Assembly (NCBI GenBank): GCA_027382625.1
Contig: JAJKFJ010022211.1
Coordinates: forward strand, 1-64,000
DNA: 64,000 bases
From: Tetmemena sp. SeJ-2015
Taxonomy: Eukaryota > Ciliophora > Spirotrichea > Sporadotrichida > Oxytrichidae
Direction of reading: 5' to 3'
Shown here piece after piece: positions 44,269 to 57,122 of this stretch; within the stretch, counting starts at the first letter, position 1, and each line of letters starts with the position of its first letter. Under the pieces are notes generated by a model. That model made no database searches and was not told where the DNA came from. It was given only the letters and a program-made list of their open reading frames with translations. The position numbers and the translations under genes were made by a program.

Positions 44269-47018
44269 ATGCATATGCAGACTTCAACTAGCATTCAATA
44301 AAGGACATCATCAACTTCTAATACTATCATTTCAAATTATATATTACAATCAAATTCATTCATAAGCTTATTTTAATAAATGTTTCAAATGAGAACATGA
44401 AGTAGAGTAAACAAAAGCAAGGATTATAGGAAGGTATCACTAACTTGATGGATCTCTGCAGCTAAGAAAATGACAATAACACCATATCAGACCACCAATC
44501 CAGTTAAGAAAACACTCATCATTATATATTAAGTGCTTTATATATTATAATCACACGATAAATGAGGAAAATATTATGCAACCTAAGTCAAATACACCTA
44601 CCTCAGAAAAATAAAGATTTGTCACTGCAAGGCTTGGAGAGGAATATTCTTTACATTACCTATTTGCATTGTTTTTGTAGAGAGGAACATCTATTTGCTA
44701 ATTCAAATTTTTCTAAAGAGTAGCTCATGAATAGCAGAAGCAAATATACTCATGGGGCTGATTCAAGGGACAATTACAATTAAGGCTTCAGTAATTCAAG
44801 TGGGAGGGGTGTCGACCTTCTATAAGAAATAAGATCTGAAGAGTTTAAGAGCTGCAAATAAAGCAAGAAACAAACCAAGAGATCTAAAAACAAGAGTATT
44901 CTTTATATATGAATGATTTAAATTCTGGAGACAGACACGACAAGATTGACTAACACATAGCAATTCTCAATTCTAAATTAAAATAAGCAGCCTGTTAAAG
45001 ACGAGAAGATATTTGCTCTGGAAGAATTTGATCATTAGGAATTCATAAGTAGATTTATTGCAATATATAAGAATGATTACTTAATAAAATAAGCAATAAT
45101 TTAAGCAATAATGATCTAATATAGGTAGATGAAGAGAGGAACAAAAATATCTGCTAATTCGTTGATTGCATGAAAAGACTAGAGGAGATTGGTATTTTCA
45201 AAATGGTAGGTAAGAATCTTTATCAAAATTACCTTTTAAAAGGAAGCGATAGTGCAGGAACAATGTATTTTCCTCAATCTATATAAAATTATTGATTGTT
45301 GTATTTCATGGTGTTTGGATTTAAGTATCCATCTGATTAGAAGAAGAGATAATAAATTACACTTGACATAGTATGCTTAAATTTAATTTATTTTTCTATG
45401 CGTCCTCGATTTCCTGGCTTTAAGGTAATCACTTATACTCAGTTTTATAAATGCTTAGATACGATTTGACTTTTATCTACTTCTACACTCGCCAATCCAA
45501 GATGAACAAAGAACCAGCCTCTACTTTTAGACTGATGTACTCTCGTCTGAATTCCAGACAAAAAGAGAGACTGCATAACATTTGCTTAATCCACCCAAGT
45601 TGGTACATCCGAATGAGGATTAAACTTCTTTAATCCTGTGGCAATCGCAGCATGTCATTTCTTAGAAGAATAAGAACCTATCCTTCTCTGGTTGAATATC
45701 TTGAGCAACTCAAAAAGATTGACCTAGGATTGATTTAGAGAATCATTGGATCGCTTCCACATGAAATTCATCAGGTTTACCTTTCAGAGAAAGAAGAATT
45801 CTGTAAGATTAATTTGATTACATTCTTACGCATTTAGAGTAAAAATCGGTATAAGCTCAGAGAACAAAGAAGAACAAACCAAATGAAGAATACGATTTCT
45901 CGTAGACTGCTTTGCTTCAAGGATTTACCAAAGAAGTTATTGAGAGGGGAAACGAACAATACTTTAATTTCAATACTTCTGAGGCAATTCAAACTGAAGA
46001 TGTTATTGGAAGACATATTTATGAGTTTGCCAGATAATTTATAAATTTACAACAATTTTAAAGCTTATTATTGATTACCGAGAGGCAAATTCTTAAACAA
46101 AAACAAGTTAACATAAATGTTAAATTATGGGATCTTATGAAATTTTAAGTTTATAGTTTTTTTTAAATCTAAGCTTCATTTTCATTGATTAAATTTGAGA
46201 TAGAGGGATTCTCCTATACCTGATATCTTCCTACTACTAATTTAGTTCTTTGAAAGAAGGCCTGAATTATTAAAAACAGAAGGGCTTTTCAGAATTGCAG
46301 CTAGCATGGATAAATTAGATGAACTGCAAGTTCATCTACAGTTTGGAAATTATTCCATAATCAGTGAAATGGAACAAGAGCCTCATACTGTAGCAAACTA
46401 TCTCAAAAAGGTTCTTAAATGCATGGGAGAGCCACTCTGCACTTACAAACTCTACAATAGATTTAGAGATCTCTCTGATGTTCATTAATATTTTGTCATT
46501 TATAAAACATCCATATGTTAAGATAGAGTAACGACCAGAGAAATTAAAGCAAATTTGCTAGCAACTCCCTCACCTGAATAGACAAGTATTCCTCTTTTTG
46601 ATAAGATTCTGGACTAAAGTTTACTCTTTTTCAGAGGTTAATAAAATGACACTTCACAATCTCGCAATAGTTATCACACCTAACTTATTTAGACCTTTTG
46701 AATTCTGTATAAATTATTCAAATTCTATGCTATATTAAATTTAAACTCACAGCAAACGATTTGATTTTCGCTAGTCATCTTGTGGAGAGTTTCAAGGTTA
46801 TGATTTAGAATTACGAGTTCATCTTTGAAGTTAAGAATGATAGCCAAAGTGATCGCAGCCTCAAGTAGGTAGAATTTTCAGACGAGATAGATGTAAATGA
46901 AGGAATTCATATTGAAAGCGAATACAGAAAAAGAAAGGTCGGACAAATAAACCATCATCAAGAAACTATAGCAGATAAATCCATTGTTTAATTGAAGGTT
47001 TAATAAAAATCTAAATGA
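44269..47018 (+). CDS. RhoGAP-domain protein
   Basis: Plus-strand coding begins about ATG 44269 (MHMQTSTSIQ...) with several breaks. Middle pieces include PASTFRLMYSRLNSRQKERL-like and YLEQLKKIDLGLIQRIIGSL frames. The C-terminal third is a RhoGAP domain: LLKTEGLFRIAASMDKLDEL (arginine finger R in GLFR), EPHTVANYLKKVLKCMGEPL, CTYKLYNRF, NKMTLHNLAIVITPNLFRPF and LIFASHLVESFKVMIQNYEF, followed by a polar tail ending at TGA 47016-47018. RhoGAPs speed GTP hydrolysis by Rho-family GTPases and control actin and morphogenesis. An IES lies at 46701-46741. A 16-nt GTTTAC...TTTCAG segment before the NKMT block is an intron or short IES. Confidence 0.88.
46701..46741. other. IES with AATT pointer in the RhoGAP domain
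   Basis: AATT at 46701-46704 and 46738-46741 flanks a 33-nt body. Excision joins NLFRPFEF to KLTANDLIFASHLVESF. It restores the frame shift, and the last helix of the domain becomes readable. Other AATT or AAATT pairings nearby give the wrong frame. Confidence 0.82.
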
Positions 47019-47179
47019 AAGTTTAGTACCGAATTTTACTCGTAAATTTGAACAAGAAATGGAAATTTTAGAGAAGTCTGTTATTACAAGTCCTAAGTAT
47101 TATAAGACTAAATAATCAAGATCTAAATTTTATTAAGTAGTCTAAATTAATCTAATTCTATCATCTTCACAAATATTTA

Positions 47180-49648
47180 CTATATCTTGCCTCCATTCCC
47201 CTCTTGTCTGCTAGATGTTAAGTAGAAGTCGTCTGCTTCTCTCTGATATTTCTGATTAGCTCATCATGCTCTCTCCTCAAACTTATTAGCTCATCTTGCT
47301 TCATCTTGAGGAACAGATCACTCTCACTTGTGTGCTGCAGATCTTGTTTGCTTAATGCAATCTAAATCTCGCTCTATCATATCTATCTTTGAGGATACTC
47401 TTTAAATCTGATCTTTGTTCATTTAAAACTTAATTTTAACAATAGATGTATCTTCGTAGGGCTTGAGCGAAAAAGTGCTCTTTTGAGTAACATTCTGATA
47501 GTAAGTTAAAAATAAGATATCAATGAATCCTGATTAAAAATGTTTGATCTCTATCAGATTTATGATTGCTATGAATGTAAGTGTTCTAAGAGAAGAAATT
47601 AGTATTGTTATTGAGCATCATCATGTCCTCTCCTTCGTCCTCAAGATTAAATCTTGAAGTCTCAACTGATCTAAGATGAGGGTTATAATATAATTTACTA
47701 TGCTTATAGGTTGTAAATCATGCTCTAGTCCACATACTCTTCATATTAATTTGTATTTTTCCTTTTTGAAGCATCTACTTAGTTAAATTATTTATTATCA
47801 AGATTTTTCTAGGATTTAGAATTTTAAATGCTTGGCTTTAAAGCTTTTGCACTTTAAGAGGGGAGGAGAAGTCTTTGCTATGATAACCTGTTGTCTTAAT
47901 TAGAATAATTTAATCAAAGATAAAGAAAATTAACAATAGTCAATAGTTAGATTTTATCCGAATTTGTTTGCATTTTCATCTATCTCAGTCTATATGTTGT
48001 TGTAGCTATTTAATGGCTGATGGTTATTAAGATCTTTCCTGCCTTAAGTTTAGCTCATTTGTCCCTTTTGGAAGCTTAAGCACCTATTCATATTTTAAGT
48101 TTATTTTAATTACAATATATAATATTTCTTGTAGACTTTGGCGGTTTCTATATACTTGGCTGAGAAGACAATATTATCTACTTATCAAGAACTGGCTATT
48201 TCTATCTCTAAGATTGAGCGAAGCTAATTTAACGGTTTTAACTTTATTACTGAGAGAGGTACATTCTATCATTTCTATCCTAAGATGCAAACTGATTAAG
48301 ATTTTGGTTTTCACTCTATACTTGTTAGGTATTGAAATTTCCCAAGGACCGATGATGCCTATGCTCTCCATGCAGTCTTGAGCTCTTAGCCTTTAGATTC
48401 ACTAGCTCAGCTTATAAGTTTTGCATTTTGGAACTAGTTAAATGTGTAGATAGAGTTGGCACTCCAAAGTTGCTGTTAAAGTTTTAGAATCTCATTTCAA
48501 ATGGATTTTGAATTGAAACTGCATGACTATGAACCATTCGCTTTTGAGAAGCACTGAAAGATCTCAACTTCTGCTTGTTTTTTGCCAATGATTTGATTTA
48601 TTGATACAATAATTATGAACTAATTTAAATGAGTTTACAAGTTAATCGTTCACATTCACAACTTCATCTATGTTAATTATAATTTATATCATAATCTACG
48701 AATAGTTCTGTATGCTTGAGAGCCTTCTGTGAAATTTAGTGAGACTTTTCAAGAGCTTTAAGTTCTCTCCTAAGTTCCTTAATCTGAGTTTTATACTTAT
48801 GCAATCTTTCAATTTCCTTTGTATTTTCATTCTCACTCTTTTGCTTGTTTCTTTGAGATTTAAGCCCCTCGCTTTCTATTAAAAGTTATCTTACTTGTTC
48901 TTATAAGGAGTTAATTTATGAGTTTCTGGCTTGAATCAGGATTTATAGCTCCTTATTTTGATTTTGCAAATCCATTCTTTCTGATACTGCTGTTTGTCTC
49001 TCTTCTTAGAATTATAATTTAATTTATTAGAGTAAAATATAATTGAAGCTTAACTTTCTTAAAATTTTCAGTCTCTTCTGAGTGCTTGGATTTTAGAGAC
49101 TTGATATAACCCTTCATTTTATTTGTCTTTGCTTTGTACCTGTCTTTTTCCTGCTGTTATGATTTATTCTCTTACTACAGGTGACCCAACTTATTCTGAA
49201 GGCCCTCAATTTATAGCAAATACTTTAATTATGATGATTAAATTTCGTTTAGCAAATTCTTTTGCATTTCTAGAGCTTCCTCTTAAAGCTGAAGCTGCTT
49301 TATTTGAAAATCTTCCTCTTTCTCTTTTCTTTCGTTTAAATAAATTTATTATTATTGCAAATGATCATTTTTAAGGAGGAATACTTGAGGCTGCTTACCT
49401 TCTTGTAATTGCTAGAGCTTTAGAGACATCTCATGCTTGTAAGCTCTGTGAACCTTTCTCTCAAGCTCTATCTCTGCTTCTAGTTTTGCACTTTTTTTAT
49501 GCTCTGCTTCGTACTTCTCCTTCAAATTTTTATTGTCAAGTTCTAAGTGTGCAATCTTTTTCTACAGGGCCCTCATAGCACCTGCTATAGCTTGAGATTG
49601 GTTTATTGATTGCTGAGCTTGATTAGGATTTTTATAGAAGAATAGCAT
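47180..49648 (-). CDS. Long coiled-coil protein (CEP57-like N-terminal pattern, tentative)
   Basis: ATG at 49648 starts MLFFYKNPNQAQQSINQSQA. Then comes IAGAMRALQKKIAHLELDNK, which resembles the CEP57-family start (AIxxALKxLQxKIRRLExE), and dense heptads follow (AEHKKSAKLEAEIELERKVH). Coiled-coil frames recur through 48900-48600, and the C-terminal end reads LFLKMKQDELISLRREHDEL. CEP57-type proteins sit at centrosomes or basal bodies, plausible for a ciliate, but coiled coils mislead and this is only a suggestion. Several AT-rich gaps with TGA need joining. The C-terminal limit near 47180 is approximate. Confidence 0.5.
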
Positions 49649-49929
49649 TTATTAAGATTAACAAAAATAGGAGTAACTGGAGATTTAGACAAATAGTTTC
49701 TTTCAAGATAGAGCTAGAAGGAATTATCAATTCAATGAAAATAAAATGAATGGAAGATTTTGTAAAATTATCCATAGAGCACTATGAAGTTCCAGTTGTT
49801 GAGGTATTAATTTGCCTATTTACCTAATTTAAGTTTAGAGGATTTAAATTAATTTGGTGTTTTAACTCTAAGTTTGATTGATTATGCTCCATTATCCTGT
49901 CCATTTATTAGCATTAAATTGCAAAAAAG

Positions 49930-51260
49930 AAGTTAAAAAGATATGGAAGCATTAAATGTCTCTATTAAGATACTACTTGTAATCAAATGTTTTGTTAATG
50001 CTTGCATTACTTTTATCCATATTAAGATCAGGATTTCTACTTTAAATTTAATTCCTTGACCTGTCGATATTCTATAGTTTTTCTTCCTCGGAATCCGAAG
50101 ATGATGAGCTTCCTTCGCTGCTTTCAGGACTTATATTTCGCTAGCTTTAATTGTTCAGAGTTTCTCCTTTAAATTTAGTTTCTGAAGAATTTGTAAGAGT
50201 TTGTATAGGATTAATTTCATCTGTGTGCTTAATGGAAAGGCTAATGGAATTGAAGTTTTGATTATCAAACTTATTATAATAAATATTTATAGTATCTACG
50301 CTTTAAATTGATGTGGAGTTGCATTTTTTAGTTAATTCTCGTTCTATATCTAAATATGCTATAGAGTGCTTTAATATTCTTTCAGCGCTTTCTCAGTCAT
50401 TTGCAAATTAAAGCTGATCTTATCAAGGCCCGCACTCTCCTTAGAAATGTTTAGGTTTGAATTGTTCAAAAGGTTAGAGTGGGACATATTCTGTTGATTA
50501 TTCTCTATAGACTGCAAAAATTACAAGCGCTATTCTTGGATCTAATCATTTTTCTTAAATTCATTTAAAATCTTGAAGTTCGCTCTTGATTATTCTCCTT
50601 AAGAATTATCTAGATAATTGAAATTTGACAAGTCTCTTTCTAGGTCTTCAACTTCACACTCAATAGGGGATTCATTAACTTGAAGGATCTTTGCCGCTCC
50701 TAGAATTGATTGTTTTCTGCTCTATTAAACTTTTCCACATTTGTGTTCTGGCTAGTTGAGATTTGAGACGGACTACTCCTCTTTGAGTTTCATTCTTAAG
50801 CTTCTTGTTGAAGGGGTTGGCTTAAGAGCCTTCATATCGTAGTAATTTTAATCTACGTTGGTTGGAGAGAGTATGGATGGGTGATTTGCATAAGAGCTCT
50901 AGTTCTCCTTGTCTTGGACATTTTTATCTCTTTTATATTTTATCCCTGCTTCTGGTCTCTCTCCTGTTTGTGTAAAGGCTTGTGATTTTTGGTGGTTGAC
51001 TTTTGGCTTGATGCCATACTTTCCATACTCAGATCTTTAATTAAAACAACGTATCTCAAATATCTTAAACTTAATTTATCTAGCTTTCTGTGCTATTGGT
51101 GTTTCTAGTTCTTTTATTGCGCAACTGCATTTTATTTATTTTCCTTAGAACCACTCTTTTTCAAGCTTTTGGCAGATCCTTCTGTGCAATTTGCTGAGTA
51201 TTATTAGTTAAAGCATTTAGGTTATGGCTGCCCATAAACTTCATTAGGATGCTCCGACAT
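49930..51260 (-). CDS. Unassigned low-complexity (Ser/Gln/Lys-rich) protein
   Basis: ATG at 51260 gives MSEHPNEVYGQPQPKCFNQQ followed by Lys/Gln-rich sequence (AKSLKKSGSKENKQNAVAQQ). Later pieces include a Ser/Glu block (NISPESSEGSSSSSDSEEEK) near 50100. Several breaks occur. No domain was recognised. Acidic serine runs are typical CK2 targets and suggest a nuclear protein, by inference. Confidence 0.4.
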
Positions 51261-52020
51261 ATTCATAAGATTCCCCTTATATTCTTGAATTATTGCAAAT
51301 TTAAATTCAAATTTAACAAATAAAATGCAATTCTTAACTAACAAACTCGCTTCTTTCTTATCAAATATAAAATAGCATCACTAAAGAAGAATTATAAATT
51401 GGGCTGTGAAAAATTATAATTAATTTATTAAAATACTTCAACAAACTCAGTAGACATTGGTTTATTGTCGTCAGTATATATAAATATATAATAATAGACC
51501 TTCAAGATTCATGCATTAAATTACATAAGAACTTTTTATCCTAAACTTTTTGTGGAAGTCACTTCCAGGAATTATAAGCGCACTATTCTGTTATTAAGTA
51601 ATGAAAGCTTATAATGTCAATTAAGTGAACTTTTAGCGCATCATATCTCTCTCGTTAGATGGATTGAGAGCAATGGATTTAAAAGAAACTCATATTAATT
51701 TTTAATTCTCTATCGAAAAGCTGCAGATCAGGGGTGAATCTGAAATTTCAACTGACTCGAAGTTGCAACCCTCCATTTATTATTTTAATCAATCACCGAT
51801 TTTATTTCAAATTCCTACTATATAAATTGGGTTGTGAAAAATTATAATTAATTTATTAAAATACTTCAACAAACTAGCAGTATCACTTTCGCGTTTATTG
51901 TCGTCGTAGTAGTAAGTGCAGCAGATAAAATATTATAATATTTCTCGACCTTTAAAAAGATTCTTTTTAACATACAGATTGTTAATTTCAAATTCAAATT
52001 AGACAACTTAAAAAAGGAAC
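51261..52020. other. Intergenic region with duplicated block
   Basis: No gene is seen. The stretch separates two divergent genes and carries the 55-bp direct repeats described separately. The remainder is AT-rich, with short A/T runs that may include promoters of both flanking genes. Confidence 0.5.
51393..51875. repeat. Pair of 55-bp direct repeats, 428 bp apart
   Basis: 51393-51447 and 51821-51875 share TATAAATTGGG(C/T)TGTGAA and everything after it up to ...CTTCAACAAACT, with a single mismatch. Downstream of each copy there is patchy similarity (TTTATTGTCGTC, then A/T-rich sequence ending in GACCTT), so the original duplication was longer, about 130 bp. No ORF lies in the intervening sequence. 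Confidence 0.85.
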
Positions 52021-53325
52021 ATGTCTGTTATTCAGGAACTTTTTGAAGCCAACGATCACATACCTAGTGAATTTAAGCGCCATCTACTTCTGGTTAGAGA
52101 CCTTGATGAGCGGTAATGGAGTAAGTCATTATGATTAAATCAATTAAAAAGAGAATTAAAAAAAACCATTCTCTCTCTATCACACCAATCCTTACTCTTC
52201 GTTTTAGATTTGGATTAAGAGAAAGAGAACATTAAAAAGGAACTATAAAAGAAGCAAGTCTTAGAGGATGAGGAATAAAGGAAAAGACTTCTTGAGAGAA
52301 TTTAAACAATGATGTTTAATTTTGCTAAAAGAGGCTATAATCCATCTATAAGAAACTAGATAGCTATGCTGATGAGAAGATGGAAATTGCGGTCAAGTTA
52401 TTTGCTATCTAAGAAAACTTCATCAGAAAGCAGTATTTAAATTTGACTCTATCTCTCTTAAATTTGAGTTTATTAGCTTGATTAGTAAATCGAAAAGACT
52501 GAGGAGGATAAGTATGTGCAAGAGAAGTGCCATCAAGAACAGTAAATGGATGATGCTGAACTCAGCTAAGTAGTCACCAGCAAGCAAGGCCTCAAAAGTA
52601 TGCATACTATTTGAACTCTAACTAACCCATTTTAGAAAATCGTAACTTGCCACCTCAGAGGATGAACTTTGTGAATGTGAGCTCAAGTTATAGCAAGATG
52701 ATGCCTGAGAGCTTGAGTCAACAATTTTCCTCCTCTCTTGACTTCGTGGGCGGCAACAAAAGCAAAGCAAAAAATGATCCTTTCAAATTCGAGAGTAACA
52801 ACATTTCTTCAATTGGAGCTAAAAGCAAAAGAGAAAAGTAGGTTTAATTAATCAAGTCTAACATCCTTAAAATTTTTGATAAAGGAAGAAGCCAATTCAG
52901 TAGAGTGCAATCAATTTTGACAGCAATGATTCTTTCAGATTTGGAGCTGGATCTTCAAAAAGAGGAAATTAGGGTGCGAACGCATTTGGTAATGATTATA
53001 GATTTATCTTAAACTTTTAGAGGACTCCCATCAAGAGGTTTTTGAAAACTTAAATATAAATTGAAGATCTATTTATCTAAACTAAGAAGAAGATGGAGTG
53101 TGCTCAATCTGCAATTCAATGAAGTTCAACGAGATCTGGATTCAATGCGAGTCTTGCGAGAACTGGTTCCATTAGGGTTGTGTGGGCCTCACTCAATCCA
53201 ACATGCCTAAGGAAGATGAGTCATGGTTCTGCAGAAATTGCTACCGATCTCCTGGTAGTAACGGTTCTGCTCTCAAGAGAGGTATGAGTGAGTTCGGAAA
53301 CGGATCAAACATACTTGATGATTGA
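52021..53325 (+). CDS. ING-family (inhibitor of growth) PHD-finger protein
   Basis: ATG 52021: MSVIQELFEANDHIPSEFKR then HLLLVRDLDERQW, the ING N-terminal helix (P.el.r.l.lireLDe). An intron at 52121-52207 follows. YKKLDSYADEKMEIAVKLFA then IQENFIRKQ continues the ING coiled coil. A polar linker leads to a C-terminal PHD finger: CSICNSMKFNEIWIQCESCE, NWFHQGCVGLTQSNMPKED, SWFCRNC (C4HC3). The ORF ends at TGA 53323-53325. ING proteins are readers in histone acetyltransferase/deacetylase complexes, and the finger binds H3K4me3. The usual ING PHD opening (YCxCxxxxxGxMIxCD) is altered here, lacking the typical Asp after the second Cys pair, so binding preference is uncertain. IESs or introns are needed near 52310, 52440-52620 and 52840-52890. 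Confidence 0.85.
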
Positions 53326-53399
53326 TCAGATAGAATGATGACTGAAGTAAGAGCTAATCAATGAGACTTGAATTAAAGGAAAAAGAAATTTTGACCGAT

Positions 53400-54535
53400 T
53401 TATTAAAAATTAAATATGTGATTGGGACAAATTCAATCTTATGATAGTTTTTGAAAGCATCTATTTTGATAGATTTTGAATTTGAGTTTTATCGCTTCAT
53501 AATACTTTAGTTATTTTCTCTCAATTGAACTAGAACTTAATCCTTAATTCTGAGCTCCTTTTTAAATTTGAAAGTCAGCAAGTGAATCAATATGTTGCAA
53601 ACTAGAGTCTTCAATTTTTTAAGTATTGAGGAGTATATTTTCTTTTTGCTCAAGAGTTGAAATGAAATCCTCAATTGATTCGTCATCTTAAAACAAATCT
53701 ACACTAAGTGAGGGCCTTTTACTTGCTTAGTGCTTCACTTTATAATCAAAGTAAGATTACATTTATTTCTTGATAAAAGCCTGCTCATAATTTTCACTTC
53801 CACTGCAGATTTGTTATATAGATTTCAAAAATTAAATAAATTAAAATTTCCAATATATTATTAGAGCTGTAAATTTTATAAGTATAAATTTCATGGAAAA
53901 ATTGATTCTTATTTAAAGAGCCTTGGCACTCTAAGTTTGCTCCTGAATAATTATATTTTAATTTGAGTATTTTTATCTTATTAAAAATTCATTTTTAAAT
54001 ATAAGAAATCAATCTCGATAACTAGTTTAATTTATTGTGAAATAATTATATAAGCATTAATATTGGAGTATTAAGCTTGTGAATTTTTGGAAAAGGTTTT
54101 AAATCAAGTTCAGTACTAGTGTCCTAATATCAAATAAATTTTTTCCCTGATAATCTATTTGTATAATAATATTTTATTTCCCATTTAATTCTTATGGTTT
54201 TAGTTATATAGATTATTCCTTCATCTTGTTGTTTGCTTAAAGTTTTCTCCACTTTTATAACTCTAAAAGCTTCGGTTCATACTCATGTTCTATTTTATTT
54301 AATTTGAATTAATCCGCTACTTAATATCTGATTATGTTTCTGCTTTTGGTTTAATGATGAGCATATTTTTGTATTCTTAAGAATCTTTGGAGCACTTATG
54401 ATGAAAATAGATCTACTAGCAGTCACTTTACTTCTTTAATCTTTGCTTATCATTTTCTAACTTCAGACATGAACACTGAGCTAAAATTCCTTTTTGCTTA
54501 TAACAGAGTTGACAGGATGGCTTGTTGCTACTCAT
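53400..54535 (-). CDS. Cys-rich (extended-PHD-like) protein segment
   Basis: ATG at 54535 reads MSSNKPSCQLCYKQKGILAQ, then CSC...CQQIYFHHKCSKDSQ. The spacing C-x2-C...G....C....C..FH..C matches the second half of an extended PHD (ePHD) module, as in BRPF/JADE/AF10 (CYICKQ.G.ACIQC....C...FH..CA). The frame continues polar to a TGA at 54221-54223. Later pieces (SKRPSLSVDLFQDDESIEDF, ISTLEQKENILLN) run to about 53430. An ePHD normally follows an ordinary PHD, and a PHD is encoded just upstream on the same strand (about 55430), so this may be the 3' part of that gene rather than a gene of its own. Confidence 0.5.
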
Positions 54536-54739
54536 ATCTGTTTAAAAATTCTTCAAGAATACATTTTTCACTTTTAATTATCTCAAATTTAGCAAGTCAT
54601 CGAAATCGCCAATCTAAAAAGCACAGAAGATATGATAGATAGCATATAATTAATTAATAAGTTTAATTAAAAAAATGATAGTAGTAGGACTCATTTACCA
54701 AGCAATAAAAATTAATTAAGTAATTTAAAGAACTATTTT

Positions 54740-57122
54740 AATTGTAATCCTTCTTAAAGTCTCCAATCCTATCTTTTTAAAAGTCTACCTTATTCATAGC
54801 TCCACTCAAAACTCTCTTCGTCTTATACTCTATCTTGTTACTCTCTTAGTTATAGACCTTTCTCTCTATTGAGACTTCTCTTTTTTAGCAGCAAATGTAG
54901 CACTCAATTTCTTTATAATACTCTTAAATTGCAAGTGATCTGAGGCTCTTCAATTCCTACTTGGTGATAGTGTTTCCTTAACTTTCAGCTTTCGTAAACT
55001 CTTCTTAGAGTGCTTTAGTCCTGTTTCTAACTTATTACTCTTTCCCCTGGGGAGATAGTCTTCCGGTTTCAGAACTGAGATCCTGAAGCATCTCTATACA
55101 AATACGACAATAGAATACTTCCTCATCATCTTCATAATCTTTATTTCTTCTCGCATTTTATGATTTCCTCTTTATATTCTAAGTGTTTTGCAATTTCTTT
55201 AGCTCCTAAAATTCTTATCCAAATTTACTTCTAGGCTATTTAGAGCTAGATTTTTTCTTGCTTTAGTCAATTTCTTCCTTATCAGTTTAACCACTTTATA
55301 GATTTTATGGCTTTAAACGAGAGCAATCTTGCATATATAAATCTAGATCGGAATTCCAAAACAAACTTTGTGAAAAGTATCTTAGCAAGAGTCACAGTAC
55401 AGTAATGGATTCAGCTCATCGAAATCTGTACTAAAGCAAACTGAGCACTAATATATTTCTTCAGAAAATTCGGCTTAAGTTTCGCTCAAATTTTTTGTTT
55501 AATCGATTTTATTTTAAACTTTGCAAAGTATTTCTAGCTTCTCTGGACTAAGACCGATTAATGAGGATTCCTAAAATATTTGCTGCCTAATTTAATTCTC
55601 TCTATCAAATTTATTGATATTTTGAATTAAGCTCAAACAGTTCTTGCTTGCAAACTTAAAATTCCTGGCTATTCTCTACCATGAGATTCTTTCTTTGTAG
55701 TATTGCTCATACTGAAGCTATTCTGCCTCATTCTTTGCTAAAATAGCTAATTACTCTTTGGAGAAGTTTTCTGCCACATTGTAAAGAAGCTCTTAGATTT
55801 AAGTTTTGATTACTTTCTTAAGATGCTTTCGCAAATTCATAGCAAGGACTAGGCTCTAGTCTAAATAAGTTTGGGCCTTATTTATTTACCTATTCTAAGT
55901 ATCTTCATCCATGAGCTTCTAAGTCAATAAAACGTTGAACAGTTGTTGCTCGTTTAGTTCTTCCACAGAATTAATTTCAATTGAATAGTATCTTCTCAAT
56001 TCTTTCTTAGAGATCTTTGGCTTTTTGAAGCTAGGTTTGCTTTTCATAGCCTATTCTATAAGGTATAAATTTATTTTGTATACTTCTTACCTAGAGAATC
56101 CCTAATTTTTTACTTATCAAGATTTACAAACTAGACAACTTCTTAGAATCCAATTTTATTCCTTCTTGTAGATTTAAAATTCTTTTCTTTAATTAGCTCT
56201 TCTACTTTTTTAGCTCTTTTCTTAAACATCTTTCTCTCTGATTTATCCCTCTCGCTATATTTTACTAACCAAAATCGATGATCTTAAGTATCTCCACTTT
56301 CCTAGTTAATTAAAACTGAGAAAGCATCCTTTTTAGGTTTAGAAGTTGTCTTTAGATTATCAAATTATAGCTGTGGCGAATCTTGTTCTTTAAATTCTGA
56401 ATGGAGTTTTGGGAATTATGTAAACTTTACTAAAGTTTTTATATGCCCTTAGAGATCTTTGAACGAGATGGGAGCAAAATATTCATCATACTACTACCAT
56501 TCCATAATCCCTTCCTCCTCATACTGAAAAGGCTAATTCAATCTCTTTCCATCGTCATAATCATAGTTATTGGATTGCTCTTTGCTATCTATAAACTACT
56601 AATCTGTCTCCTCTAAACTTGAACTGGCTCCTTTAGGTCTTCTCTAGTTTTGAAATCTTCCTCTTCTTTTAATGGCTTTAAATCTTCTTTTTCTGGCCTC
56701 ATTCTTTTTCCTAAAACAACGAAATCATTTTTGTCATCTATCTTTTCCTCAACCTCTGTACTTGAAGAGCTATTAGAACTTAATTTATGACTATTTTCTT
56801 TCTTATTTCTCTTTCAAGTAATTCTCATTTCACAAGTTGTATCTTATTTTGTTAAATTTATGCTTTTAGAATCCTTTAAGAGAGAGGTGGTGATTGATGA
56901 AAATTTTCTTTTTTCTTATTCTAAAGCAATCTTTTCTGCAGCAATTTACTACTCTTTCTATTTTTCATCTGTAGTGAAAGTGTATTTTAGCTATTATAAA
57001 TTGCTCAAAATTACTGAAGAGAGAGTTTTAGATAATGCAAAGCTAGAAACTTTAGTATTCTTTAAGCCATTCTATTTTAAGCTTGAATAGTGTTTTGAGT
57101 GAATTTTGCAGAAGAATCCCAT
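54740..57122 (-). CDS. PHD-finger chromatin protein (BRPF/JADE-like)
   Basis: The likely start at 57122 (MGFFCKIHSKHYSSLKQNGL) opens a polar N-terminus (EKQKEQQIAAEKIALEQEKR). It is followed by KNDFVVLGKRMRPEKEDLKP, FWLVKYSERDKSERKMFKKR and a helical stretch (LDQSLVLAMNLRKHLKKVIK). The PHD finger is EEIYQCSVCFSTDFDELNPL, LYCDSCQDTFHKVCFGIP, then VFYCRIC after a break, a C4HC3 set like BRPF/JADE (CSVC...FCDMC...HQECYGVP...WLCRRC). Downstream are basic coiled pieces to about 54740. Such proteins scaffold MYST acetyltransferases and read the H3 tail. Junctions are mostly unresolved. Confidence 0.65.

Noticed and set aside
49123..49374. Plus-strand 83-codon ORF resembling a membrane peptide
   Set aside because: Antisense to the coiled-coil gene at 47180-49648, whose Lys/Glu/Asn/Gln codons read backwards as Leu/Phe/Ile.
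56860..57090. Plus-strand 76-codon ORF
   Set aside because: The minus strand is open here as the N-terminal region of the PHD protein; the plus ORF is its shadow.
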